64,000 nucleotides of DNA from Sulfurovum sp. (GTDB lineage Bacteria > Campylobacterota > Campylobacteria > Campylobacterales > Sulfurovaceae), in contig JAUZSE010000002.1 in NCBI GenBank assembly GCA_030949725.1, forward strand, positions 43,576 through 107,575, read 5' to 3'. A model generated the notes under the pieces. It saw nothing but the letters and a program-made list of their open reading frames with translations, was not told the DNA's origin and made no database searches. Below, in pieces: positions 29,068 through 37,749 of this stretch. Positions within the stretch are counted from its first letter, which is position 1; every line of letters begins with the position of its first letter. A program made the translations under genes and the position numbers.

Positions 29068-29901
29068 CTACAATTTCATCAAGGGATGGGCTTTCATATA
29101 TTCTTGCATTTTCCTTGTGCTTCCAAGCTTTGTATAGACTTGTGTCGTTGCCATGGTTTCATGCCCTAATAATTCACTCACGTCAGAAATACGCGCTCCA
29201 TTGTTTAGTAAATGTGTAGCAAAAGAGTGTCGAAGTTGATGGGGGGTCACTTTTAGTCCTACCCCTCTAAATAGTTTGGAAAGTATGTAGCGTAATTGAG
29301 CGGCATTCATGGGTGTATCCCCTTTTTCAAACAAATATGTTTTAGGTACTCTCTCTTTGACATAGACAAATATAAGTCTTTGCAATGTGGCTAAAAGTGG
29401 TAACTCTCTTACCTTATTGCCTTTCCCGTGGATCTGTACCCAGCCCTCTTTAATATCTTCTAGTTTAAGCACACTCAATTCAGAGATACGTAAACCAAGC
29501 CCATAAAGCATAGATAGAAGTAATTTTTCTTGTAGATTTGCTTTATCCAATACCTCTACAATGTAGGTCTCTTCAATGGGTTTAGGAAGGCTCTGAGGTA
29601 CCTTAAGCGTCTCATCTCCTATCAGTTTTACGCTCACATGACACTGATCCAATAAATACTTCATTAATGAACGAATTGCAGAGAGTTTTTTGACAATGGT
29701 TTTTTTATTATTTTTAACAATTTCAAAACGAAAAGGTGTAATATCAAGTATCGTCATCCCCTCTTCTTCATAAAAATGACTCACTTCCATCATCTGACGT
29801 AAGGCTATTTCATAGGTGATAACAGAAGTTTCAGAATATCCTCTTATATGCAATAAATAATCTAGGAATTCTTCTGCATAGTTTTGAAGCTTTTCTTTCA
29901 T
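29068..29901 (-). CDS. Tyrosine recombinase, XerC/XerD family
   Basis: The 277-residue recombinase has a core-binding domain (1-90) and a catalytic domain with Arg in GLRISELS, Lys in HGKGNKVRELP, HxxR in HQLRHSF, His in LLGHET and Tyr in QVYTKL. GGAGA six bases upstream selects the ATG of MKEKLQNY over an in-frame TTG. It may act in chromosome dimer resolution, but a dif site was not identified and a second such gene exists at 12094. Confidence 0.88.
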   Translation of the reverse strand: MKEKLQNYAEEFLDYLLHIRGYSETSVITYEIALRQMMEVSHFYEEEGMTILDITPFRFEIVKNNKKTIVKKLSAIRSLMKYLLDQCHVSVKLIGDETLKVPQSLPKPIEETYIVEVLDKANLQEKLLLSMLYGLGLRISELSVLKLEDIKEGWVQIHGKGNKVRELPLLATLQRLIFVYVKERVPKTYLFEKGDTPMNAAQLRYILSKLFRGVGLKVTPHQLRHSFATHLLNNGARISDVSELLGHETMATTQVYTKLGSTRKMQEYMKAHPLMKL

Positions 29902-29919
29902 ACAATTCTCCAATAAGAT

Positions 29920-30540
29920 TTAGGCTATGGTGTGTTCCATCATTTTTTCATGTAAATACACTTTGGCTTCATCCATCTCCATCCCTTCCAAAGATAGACT
30001 TTGTATGTAAAAATCTATTTTAGAAAACGGTTTGGGAATGACAAATTTATCCCAACTTTTTAGTTGCCAATACGAACTGGCTTTATAATTCATCACAAAA
30101 ATAGGCAAACGGCTTTTTACTGCCATCCCTATGGCACCATCACCCATACTGTGTCTAGGACCTCTGGGACCATCAGGAGTAATAAGTACTTCTTCTCCAT
30201 TCTTTAGCGCACGAAAAGCTTCTAGCAGTACCTTTTTTGCACCTTTTTTACTGGAACCTCTTAAGGGTCTGATAGAAAGAAAACTAAGTGTAGAAGCGAT
30301 GAGTTGTCCATCAAAATGTTGAGAGATAATCGCAGAAGATTTGTGTTTTTTATGAATATGTCTATAGGCTTGAGGACTCATAAAAAGCTCGTTATGCCAA
30401 GTCACACAGATATGCTGTTCTTCTCCTATAGGGGTGATAAAATGAAACTTTTTTGAAGAGGTATACCAAAGGATACGCATGAGAACATAGAGAAGAGGAG
30501 GAATCACTACCTGACCCAATTGTCTCAAAAAAATTTTCAT
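29920..30540 (-). CDS. Lysophospholipid acyltransferase-like protein (DUF374 family)
   Basis: The 206-residue protein has an N-terminal hydrophobic helix, then WHNELF, SQHFDGQLIA and TPDGPRGPR, the signature blocks of DUF374 acyltransferase-like proteins related to LpxL and PlsC. It probably acylates a lipid A or phospholipid intermediate at the inner membrane. The exact acceptor is unknown. It lies 7 bases after miaB on the same strand. I recall an acyltransferase-miaB-HP0268 neighbourhood in Helicobacter. Confidence 0.78.
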   Translation of the reverse strand: MKIFLRQLGQVVIPPLLYVLMRILWYTSSKKFHFITPIGEEQHICVTWHNELFMSPQAYRHIHKKHKSSAIISQHFDGQLIASTLSFLSIRPLRGSSKKGAKKVLLEAFRALKNGEEVLITPDGPRGPRHSMGDGAIGMAVKSRLPIFVMNYKASSYWQLKSWDKFVIPKPFSKIDFYIQSLSLEGMEMDEAKVYLHEKMMEHTIA

Positions 30541-30547
30541 TTCCTAG

Positions 30548-31846
30548 CTAAAGCACTTCCCCATCAAGTGCCCCACGAGAAGTCTTAATCACTTTTACAT
30601 CGACAATCTTACCTAACAGTTCTTCACTGCCTTGGACAAAAAAGAGTTTACCATCATCAGAACGTCCAGAGACTCTTCCATTGGGTTTGAGTTCATCAAA
30701 ATATACCTTATGGATAGCACCCATTTGTGCATCCATAATCTCATCCAAAATTTCTGTATGCCTTGCTTGAAGACGGGTCAAGCGTTGTCCTGAGAGTGTA
30801 TTATCTATCTGATCTTCAAAGTTCGCTGCTTCTGTATGGGGTCTCGGGGAGTACTTAAAAGAAAACATTTGTTCAAAACGTACCGCTTCAAGTACATCCA
30901 TCGTCTCTTCAAAATCAGCATCACTCTCTGCTGGAAAACCAACAATAACATCTGTAGAGATAGTCGCTTCTGGACACAATGTACGTATCTTCTCACAACG
31001 ATTGATGAAGTTTTCTTTGCTGTACCCTCTTTTCATCGCTTTAAGCACTGAAGTAGAGCCACTTTGCAAAGGCACATGTATCTGTTTGCATATTTTAGGA
31101 TTTGAAGAAAACTCTTGTAAAAAAGTATCATCCATATGTAAAGGATGCGGAGAGGTAAAACGTATACGCTCCAAACCCTCAATCTTAGAAATTTCTTGTA
31201 ACAACTGAGTAAAATCACAACGTTCATCAGAAGCACCAAAGCGTCTTCCATAGTTGTTCACATTTTGTCCCAAAAGCATCACTTCTTTTGCACCAGTTGC
31301 AACTGATTTCCTAATCTCTTGAATAATAAGTTTTGAGGGTATAGAAATCTCATCTCCACGTGTAGCAGGGACAATACAAAAGGTACAAGACTTGTCACAG
31401 CCTATAGATATGTTTACCATCGCTTTAAAAGGATTGGATCTATATTCACCAAAGGCATACGTACTTTCATCAAAGTCAGTACTCACCTCTACGGCATGCT
31501 TTTTATTGACAACCTCTGTAATCTTCGATACATTTCTTGCACCAAGAACAAAATCAACCGCAGGTGCACGTTTGATAATATCTGCACCCAAATGAGAAGC
31601 AGTACAGCCTGCTACACCGATCTTAGCACCTTCTTTTTTATGCTTTTTAAACACACCTATCTCTGAAAAAAGCTTTGCTACAGGCTTTTCTCGTACAGAG
31701 CAGGTATTGATGATAATAAGATCTGCTTCTTTGAAGTTTTCGGTCAGTTCATAAGATTCTTTTTGGTTCAATTCAGCGATCATATGCTCGCTGTCTCGAA
31801 CATTCATGGCACATCCAAGTGTTTCTATAAATAATTTTTTAGACAA
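30548..31846 (-). CDS. miaB: tRNA-2-methylthio-N6-dimethylallyladenosine synthase
   Basis: MiaB methylthiolates position 37 of tRNAs reading UNN codons. The 432-residue protein has an N-terminal domain starting [19 protein letters not shown], the radical-SAM cysteines in [16 protein letters not shown] (about residues 149-157), and a C-terminal TRAM domain ([13 protein letters not shown]). It is co-directional with the HP0268-like gene upstream and the acyltransferase downstream. Confidence 0.95.
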   Translation of the reverse strand: MSKKLFIETLGCAMNVRDSEHMIAELNQKESYELTENFKEADLIIINTCSVREKPVAKLFSEIGVFKKHKKEGAKIGVAGCTASHLGADIIKRAPAVDFVLGARNVSKITEVVNKKHAVEVSTDFDESTYAFGEYRSNPFKAMVNISIGCDKSCTFCIVPATRGDEISIPSKLIIQEIRKSVATGAKEVMLLGQNVNNYGRRFGASDERCDFTQLLQEISKIEGLERIRFTSPHPLHMDDTFLQEFSSNPKICKQIHVPLQSGSTSVLKAMKRGYSKENFINRCEKIRTLCPEATISTDVIVGFPAESDADFEETMDVLEAVRFEQMFSFKYSPRPHTEAANFEDQIDNTLSGQRLTRLQARHTEILDEIMDAQMGAIHKVYFDELKPNGRVSGRSDDGKLFFVQGSEELLGKIVDVKVIKTSRGALDGEVL

Positions 31847-31877
31847 TAGTTTTCTTTCTATACTTTAGCCAATAATA

Positions 31878-32117
31878 TTAGGCAATAATATGTACTTCAT
31901 AGATGTATTCGTTTTCATCCAATCCATACTTCACTTCTCTCATGTAAACAGAAAATCCTTTTTCTTCAAAATATTCTATCAATGCTTTTAATTCTTTGTG
32001 GGAGTTGTCTTTGTCAAAATAAAATATAGATTTGTTCGCTAGTTCTTCTTCTACTTTGGTTAACTCAATTGTTTTTGGTTTGGATTTAAGTGTTGTTCTA
32101 GCAAGTTTTAACTTCAT
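31878..32117 (-). CDS. HP0268-family small protein (putative nuclease)
   Basis: This 79-residue protein matches the pattern I recall for Helicobacter pylori HP0268: the opening MKLKLARTT, the central SIFYFDKDNSHKELKAL and the end YIYEVHIIA. HP0268 has been described as a small nuclease with nicking and ribonuclease activity. Whether this homologue is active is not known. The gene precedes miaB, as in Helicobacter. It is restricted to Campylobacterota as far as I know. Confidence 0.8.
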   Translation of the reverse strand: MKLKLARTTLKSKPKTIELTKVEEELANKSIFYFDKDNSHKELKALIEYFEEKGFSVYMREVKYGLDENEYIYEVHIIA

Positions 32118-32176
32118 TTAGGTTACCTTCTTGTTTATCTGTATGTTACATACGTTAATGCTAGAAGTATACTTTA

Positions 32177-32205
32177 TTTTCAGTAAAGCTTTGGTTAGAT
32201 ATAAT
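32177..32205 (+). promoter_or_regulatory. Putative promoter for nusA
   Basis: A perfect -10 TATAAT (32200-32205) lies 17 bases after TTTTCA (32177-32182, four of six matches to the -35 consensus). It would give a leader of about 105 bases before nusA. Confidence 0.5.
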
Positions 32206-32317
32206 ACTCATCCTTCAAAAACACCACCTCCTAGACGTTCTTAACACTGTTATGTTACCTCTTGTAGCGGTAGATTGAAATGATAATAAAAAATAATAAA
32301 TTTAAATAGGAAAAACA

Positions 32318-33478
32318 ATGGAAAAAATATTAGATATTATAGATGCTATTGCACACGAAAAAAATATTTCTAAAGAACATGCTATAGATGCATTTAAAGA
32401 GTCACTCATAAATACAGCAAAAAAATTAACTTCTTACACCAGTACCTTTGAAGTAGTCATTGACCAAGACACCAAAACATATTCGGTCAATAAGGTCATC
32501 ACGGTGGTAGCAGATAACGATTCTAAGCTTTATGTAGAAGTAGGGAAAGAACCCAATATCAAAGAGGTTGAATCAGATAGTTTTATCTCTCTTTCAGAAG
32601 CAAAAGAATTTGATGATTCTCTTGAAACTGGTGATCAACTTAAAGAAGCATTTATCCTTGAAGACCATGGTCGTACTGCCTCTGCAAGTCTTTTTAGAGA
32701 ACTTGAATATCACATACAAAGACGTGTCGAACAAGACTTATTTGAAAAGTATAGAGATAAAGTAGGTACAGTAATGCTAGGTACAGTAAACCGCGTAGAT
32801 GCCGAGGAAAATACCCATGTTGAAATCGGTGAACTCAAAGGTATTATGTCGCAGCGAAACCGTATCAAAGGCGAAAAGTATAAGCGTGGGGATTCTATCC
32901 GTGCGCTTTTAAGATATGTGAGTGTTGACCCTGAATACGGACTTTTCCTTGAACTTACAAGAACGTCTCCTAAGTTCCTTGAATCACTTATGGCATCTGA
33001 AGTACCTGAGATAGATGATGGTCTCGTTCAGATTATCGCGGCAGCAAGAATCCCTGGAGAAAGAGCAAAAATAGCCCTCAAAACAGAACAAATGAATATA
33101 GACCCCATCGGTGCAGCAGTAGGTGTTAAGGGTGTACGTATCAACGCTGTAAGCCGTGAACTTGATGATGAAAATATCGATTGTATTGAGTTTTCACCTA
33201 TTCCCGAAGTGTTTATCACGCGTGCCTTAAGTCCTGCTATTTCACAAAGTATCAAAGTCGATGCAGCATCCAAAAAAGCGATTGTCAATATTACGGGTGA
33301 TCAGAAGGCAAAAGCCATCGGTAAGTCTGGTATCAATATCCGCTTGGCATCTATGCTCACAGGGTATACCATTGAACTCAATGAAATTGAAGGTGTAACA
33401 GAAAGGCAAGTAGATTCATCTGAACCAGAAATGCAAAAAACCAAAGATACATCTGCCTTATCTGATTTATTTAAATAG
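32318..33478 (+). CDS. nusA: Transcription termination/antitermination factor NusA
   Basis: NusA binds RNA polymerase and modulates pausing and termination. The 386-residue product has an N-terminal polymerase-binding domain (1-130), an S1 domain (about 140-205, KVGTVMLGTVNRVD) and two KH domains (GAAVGVKGVRINAVSREL and AIGKSGINIRLASMLTG). It lacks the C-terminal acidic repeats of E. coli NusA, as is usual in this phylum. AGGAAAAAC precedes the ATG. Confidence 0.95.
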   Translation: MEKILDIIDAIAHEKNISKEHAIDAFKESLINTAKKLTSYTSTFEVVIDQDTKTYSVNKVITVVADNDSKLYVEVGKEPNIKEVESDSFISLSEAKEFDDSLETGDQLKEAFILEDHGRTASASLFRELEYHIQRRVEQDLFEKYRDKVGTVMLGTVNRVDAEENTHVEIGELKGIMSQRNRIKGEKYKRGDSIRALLRYVSVDPEYGLFLELTRTSPKFLESLMASEVPEIDDGLVQIIAAARIPGERAKIALKTEQMNIDPIGAAVGVKGVRINAVSRELDDENIDCIEFSPIPEVFITRALSPAISQSIKVDAASKKAIVNITGDQKAKAIGKSGINIRLASMLTGYTIELNEIEGVTERQVDSSEPEMQKTKDTSALSDLFK

Positions 33479-33498
33479 TATTACATTCTCATATAAAT

Positions 33499-33521
33499 GG
33501 TGTTGTAGGGATAACAACACC
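33499..33521. repeat. Dispersed intergenic hairpin (GGTGTTGT type)
   Basis: GGTGTTGT and ACAACACC form an eight-pair stem with a seven-base loop, followed by CCTACG, between the convergent nusA and tpiA genes. It is nearly identical to the unit at 29046, including the upstream AAAxGG and downstream CCCTAC context. A shared terminator or REP-like role is inferred. Confidence 0.65.
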
Positions 33522-34214
33522 CTACGAAAGTATCATTTGCGAAAAACTACTTGCATCAAGCGATGCAGACCCTACCAAAACACCATCTACACCAGCGATA
33601 TTGATAATCTCTTTAATATTGGCAGGTTTTGCAGATCCTCCATAGAGTAAGGGTTTGTTATCTATGACTTTTTTTAATGCTCTGTGTGTGGTTGATATCT
33701 CTTCAACCGTGGCAGATCTACCTGTCCCTATAGCCCAGATAGGTTCATACGCAATGATCAAATGATCATAGCCTATATCTATACCTTCAAATTGTGCAAG
33801 CAAATATTGCATCACTGCCTCAAAGCCTTTTTCACGAATATGCAGAGGCTCACCAATACAATAAATAATTTCAAAATTCTGCTTTTGAAAAAATGAAAAT
33901 TTTTCTGCTACTTTCTCTTGAGATTCACCCATATATTCACGTCTTTCACTGTGACCTATAAGGATAGTCTTAATGTCAAATTCAGCCAACTGTTCTAAGC
34001 CTATCTCTCCCGTATATGCTCCATTTACCGCAGGGTAAGCATTTTGTGTGCCGACTCTAAAATCACCTTCATACACATCTAATGCTGTCGCAGGAAGGAA
34101 AATATACACTTTATCTTCAGGTTTTTTAGCAGCTAGTTTTTCATTTAATTCTTTCACATATACTTGGGTACTTTTACGCGTATGGTTTGTTTTAAAGTTT
34201 GCAGCAAATATCAT
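33522..34214 (-). CDS. tpiA: Triosephosphate isomerase
   Basis: The 230-residue TIM interconverts dihydroxyacetone phosphate and glyceraldehyde 3-phosphate. Active-site residues are seen as Asn-Lys near the start (ANFKTN), His in IGHSERR and Glu in AYEPIWAIGTG, with phosphate loop YGGSAKP and VDGVLVGSASL. It is slightly shorter than typical TIM, as in Helicobacter. It is the last gene of gap-pgk-tpiA. Confidence 0.95.
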   Translation of the reverse strand: MIFAANFKTNHTRKSTQVYVKELNEKLAAKKPEDKVYIFLPATALDVYEGDFRVGTQNAYPAVNGAYTGEIGLEQLAEFDIKTILIGHSERREYMGESQEKVAEKFSFFQKQNFEIIYCIGEPLHIREKGFEAVMQYLLAQFEGIDIGYDHLIIAYEPIWAIGTGRSATVEEISTTHRALKKVIDNKPLLYGGSAKPANIKEIINIAGVDGVLVGSASLDASSFSQMILS

Positions 34215-34226
34215 ATATATCCTTTT

Positions 34227-35418
34227 TTACTTTAGTGCTTCTATGCCTGGTAAAGTGTCACCCTCTATGAGCTTCAAACTAGCTCCACCACCTGTAGAAA
34301 TAAAAGTCATTTCATCTACATCACCTGCACGTTGTACCACATCTGCTGTATCCCCACCCCCAACAATGGTAGTGGCATGTGTTTGTGCGATGTTGTTTGA
34401 CATTGCCATACTTCCTTTGGAATATCTATCCATCTCATACACTCCCATAGGTCCATTCCACATGATAGTCTGAGCATCATTTAATGCTTCACGAAACAGT
34501 CTCGTAGACGCTGGTCCTATGTCCAATCCCATCCACCCTATAGGTATCTCTTGAACAGGTAAAAACTTTACCGTAGTGTTCTCAGAAAATTCAGCAGCTG
34601 CAACCACATCAACAGGTAAATAAAATTTCACCCCTAATTCTTTTGCCTTAAGCATAATATTTTTTGCTTCATCAAGAAGATCATCTTCCACCAATGAATT
34701 GCCTACTTCATGCCCCTGTGCTTTAAGAAAAGTAAATGCCATACCCCCACCGATAATGACTTTGTCTACCTTACCGATAAGATTTGTGAGTGCTTGAAGC
34801 TTACCAGATACTTTAGATCCCCCAACCACTGCCACAAAAGGACGCACAGGTTTTTCAAGTACCTTAGAGAAGAAATTAACTTCTTTTGCCATCAGAAAAC
34901 CTGCTGCTTTATGATCCTGCATCAAAGAATTTTGTGATTGCCTCAATAGAAGCATGTTTTCTATGACAAGCACCAAAGGCATCATTGATGTAGAAGTCTG
35001 CATAGTCTGCTAATTTTTCTGCAAATGCTGGATCATTTTTGGTTTCACCCACTTCATAACGAAGGTTTTCTAGTAAAAGTACATCTCCTGCTTCCATTTT
35101 GGCTGCTTTTTGCGGTGCATCTGGTCCGATGACATCTTCTGCCATAAAAATATCTCTTTTAATCTTAAGCAAAGTGTGTAATCTTTTTGCCACAGGAACC
35201 AGCGAATATTTCTCTTCATATTTACCAGGTTCAGGTCTTTCATAGTGTGAGGCAAGAATAATTTTACAATCTCTATCTATACAATAACGGATCGTCTGTA
35301 AAGCAGAACGGATACGTCTGTCATCTGTAATATTTCCAAATTCATCTTTGGGTACATTAAAATCACATCTTATAAATACTCTCTTACCTTCAATATCTAA
35401 ATCTTTAATTGTTTTCAT
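34227..35418 (-). CDS. pgk: Phosphoglycerate kinase (one frameshift)
   Basis: PGK transfers phosphate between 1,3-bisphosphoglycerate and ADP. The N-terminal domain has RCDFNVP and [11 protein letters not shown]; the C-terminal nucleotide domain has [10 protein letters not shown], the GGGMAFTFL helix and VGGGDTAD. Near 34920 the frame breaks after TKFFDAG. Dropping one base joins it to [15 protein letters not shown], giving 396 residues, the expected length. The gene is essential or near-essential and lies in the intact gap-pgk-tpiA order, so sequence error is the likely cause. Confidence 0.93.
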
Positions 35419-35425
35419 TCTTTCC

Positions 35426-36418
35426 CTATTTACTTATATATACTGCCATATCGACCAAACGACAAGAGTATCCCCACTCGTTGTCATACCAAGAGAGTAC
35501 TTTTACCATATTTCCACCTATCACCTGTATCGTGTCGAGTGGGACTACAGTACTAAGCTCCTCACCTACAAAATCTTGAGAAACTCTATACTCTTCATCT
35601 ACTCCCAAAATACCTTTATGGGAGTCCATACTTGCAGCTTTTAATGCTTCTTGCACCTCTGCTACCGTCACATTTTTACCTAAAGTAACTGTTAAGTCAA
35701 CCATAGAAACATCTGGCGTTGGCACTCTAATCGCCTGACCATTGATTTTTCCTGCAAGGTTTGGCAATACTTTAGAGATAGCTTTGGCTGCTCCTGTGGT
35801 TGTAGGTACCAAGTTTACTGCACCAGAACGCCCTTTTCTAGGGTCTTTTTTATGTTTACCATCCAAGATAGGCTGAGAAGAAGTATAACTGTGTATGGTA
35901 GTCATCAGTGCATTTTGGATACCAAAAATATCGTCTAAGACTTTTACAAGAGGTGCTAAAGCATTGGTGGTACAAGAAGCATTGGAAACGATGGCTTGAC
36001 CCGCATAAGCTTCTTCATTTGCACCGAGTACAAAGGTAGCCGTATCATCTTTCGCAGGTGCAGAAAAGAGTACTTTCTTGACACCATTATCTAAGTACGG
36101 CTGTACCGATTCTACCGTTAAGAACGCACCTGTACATTCAAGTACAAGCTCTACCCCACAAGAAGCAAAATCAATCTTTGACAAATCACGCTCGGCAAAG
36201 ATCTTTGCTTTGGTCTTACCTATATGAAGATAACCATTAGCAACCGTCACATCATGCTCTGTCCCATGTACAGAATCATATTTAACATTATATTGAATCA
36301 TCTCTTCTGTGCCAGAAGCATTCACCGCAACAAGCTCAATATCATCTCTATTCTCAATGATACGTGCCACACATCTTCCTATTCTTCCTAGTCCGTTAAT
36401 TGCTACTTTTACAGCCAT
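35426..36418 (-). CDS. gap: Glyceraldehyde-3-phosphate dehydrogenase, type I
   Basis: The 330-residue enzyme has the NAD-binding NGLGRIGR at the N terminus, the catalytic Cys in [12 protein letters not shown], His in [11 protein letters not shown], and the C-terminal [15 protein letters not shown]. It heads the gap-pgk-tpiA operon. pgk starts seven bases downstream. In an autotroph the operon would run in the gluconeogenic direction. It is divergent from nadD. Confidence 0.96.
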   Translation of the reverse strand: MAVKVAINGLGRIGRCVARIIENRDDIELVAVNASGTEEMIQYNVKYDSVHGTEHDVTVANGYLHIGKTKAKIFAERDLSKIDFASCGVELVLECTGAFLTVESVQPYLDNGVKKVLFSAPAKDDTATFVLGANEEAYAGQAIVSNASCTTNALAPLVKVLDDIFGIQNALMTTIHSYTSSQPILDGKHKKDPRKGRSGAVNLVPTTTGAAKAISKVLPNLAGKINGQAIRVPTPDVSMVDLTVTLGKNVTVAEVQEALKAASMDSHKGILGVDEEYRVSQDFVGEELSTVVPLDTIQVIGGNMVKVLSWYDNEWGYSCRLVDMAVYISK

Positions 36419-36479
36419 GCTTTCCCCTTATAATTATTATGCTAAAATTACGCAATTTTACAGTAAATGAGGTTAGTAT

Positions 36480-37397
36480 TTGGTTAATCATCAAAAGCCT
36501 ACTATAGCACTCTTTGGGGGAAGTTTTGACCCTCCTCACTTGGGACATCAACGTATCGTTGAAAAGGCTATAGAAGACTTGAAAATTGATCAGCTTCTTG
36601 TCGTACCTGCTTATCTGAACCCTTTTAAAACATCCACTTTGGCAGATGCCCCTAGGCGATTTTTATGGTGTCAAACACTCTTTGACCCTATAGACCGTGT
36701 AAGCGTAGATGATTATGAGATAAAAGAAGGTAAAAGTACAGTAACCTCACAATCGGTAAAACATTTTAACCAAGCATACGATGTCAAATATCTTATACTA
36801 GGAGCTGACAATTTGTCATCATTGACAAAATGGCATGCATTTGAATGGCTAAATGAAACAATCACTTGGGTCATAGCCACACGAGGGAATGCTCATTTAG
36901 AGACGGATGCACTTAGAAACTGGATACTACTACCCGTAGAAGCACCTATAAGCTCCACCCAAATAAGAGAGACAAAAGATTTACAATTTATTGACACTAA
37001 GATCCAACGATCTGTCAAACATATATTAGAAGGACAACAACACATGACAATAGACGAAAGAATAAGCACTATCGTAAACCTACTAGACGATAAAAAAGCA
37101 GAAGAGATAGAAGTATTTAACCTTGACGATGCCGATTACATAGCCAAACGTGTAGTCATCGCAAATTCACTCAATGGGAGACATACCATAGCCCTCTTTG
37201 AACACCTCAAAAGAGAGTTAAAGACACAAGGGGATGCATTTTTGGCATCCGATATCAGCGATGAGTGGGCAGTAGGTGACCTAGGAGATATACTTGTGCA
37301 TATTATGATACCTGAATACAGACAACGTTATTCACTAGAAACATTTTTAAGTGAACTGGTTGAAAATCAGAAAAAGAAAGACATAGACCCAGCATAA
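36480..37397 (+). CDS. nadD-rsfS: Fused nicotinate-mononucleotide adenylyltransferase / ribosome silencing factor
   Basis: Residues 1-188 are NadD, with GGSFDPPHLGHQ and the ISSTQIR loop; it makes deamido-NAD. Residues 189-305 form an RsfS domain (NLLDDKKAEEIEVFNLDD, ISDEWAVGDLGDILVHIM), which blocks ribosome subunit joining. The frame is continuous across the joint, where ATG at 37044 has GAAGGA upstream. RsfS could therefore also be translated on its own, and a lost stop through a one-base error is possible. The likely start is TTG at 36480, with TGAGG seven bases before it. The two genes are commonly adjacent in the phylum. Confidence 0.85.
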   Translation: MVNHQKPTIALFGGSFDPPHLGHQRIVEKAIEDLKIDQLLVVPAYLNPFKTSTLADAPRRFLWCQTLFDPIDRVSVDDYEIKEGKSTVTSQSVKHFNQAYDVKYLILGADNLSSLTKWHAFEWLNETITWVIATRGNAHLETDALRNWILLPVEAPISSTQIRETKDLQFIDTKIQRSVKHILEGQQHMTIDERISTIVNLLDDKKAEEIEVFNLDDADYIAKRVVIANSLNGRHTIALFEHLKRELKTQGDAFLASDISDEWAVGDLGDILVHIMIPEYRQRYSLETFLSELVENQKKKDIDPA

Positions 37398-37402
37398 ATC
37401 GT

Positions 37403-37420
37403 GGGTGGGTAAACCCACCC
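37403..37420. repeat. Dispersed intergenic hairpin (GGGTGGGT type)
   Basis: GGGTGGGT and ACCCACCC form a perfect eight-pair stem with an AA loop, followed by TACG, between the convergent nadD-rsfS and small membrane protein genes. It belongs with the hairpins at 29046, 33499 and 43714. Confidence 0.65.
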
Positions 37421-37749
37421 TACGTGATTATTTCATGTCCAGAACCTGTTAAAAGTTCTAGCAGTAAAAACAACCCTATCGTGACAGCAGGTGAAAAAAT
37501 AATCCACCAATAATACTTATCTCTAAGTAAATACAGCATTAATCCACCCCAAGAAAATATAATCAACACGATATGTGTCATAAAAATAGGCATAACCTGT
37601 CTTGTCATATTACCTAGCACAGCCAAAGAGATGACTACGCCAAATGTTGCCAATCCAATCAGCAATTTTTTTAAATCTTTATTTCTTCTATACTGAAAGA
37701 AGAGTATCGCCAATGTAGCAAGTATGACTAAAATAATTAAAGCTTTCAT
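37420..37749 (-). CDS. Small four-helix membrane protein
   Basis: The 109-residue protein is almost entirely hydrophobic, with four predicted transmembrane segments (about residues 1-20, 32-50, 55-76 and 80-100) and a basic loop RRNKDLKK after the first. I recognise no family. Its ATG overlaps the last base of the argS stop, so it is the tail of the chePep-gmk-tatA-argS run. Confidence 0.65.
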   Translation of the reverse strand: MKALIILVILATLAILFFQYRRNKDLKKLLIGLATFGVVISLAVLGNMTRQVMPIFMTHIVLIIFSWGGLMLYLLRDKYYWWIIFSPAVTIGLFLLLELLTGSGHEIIT

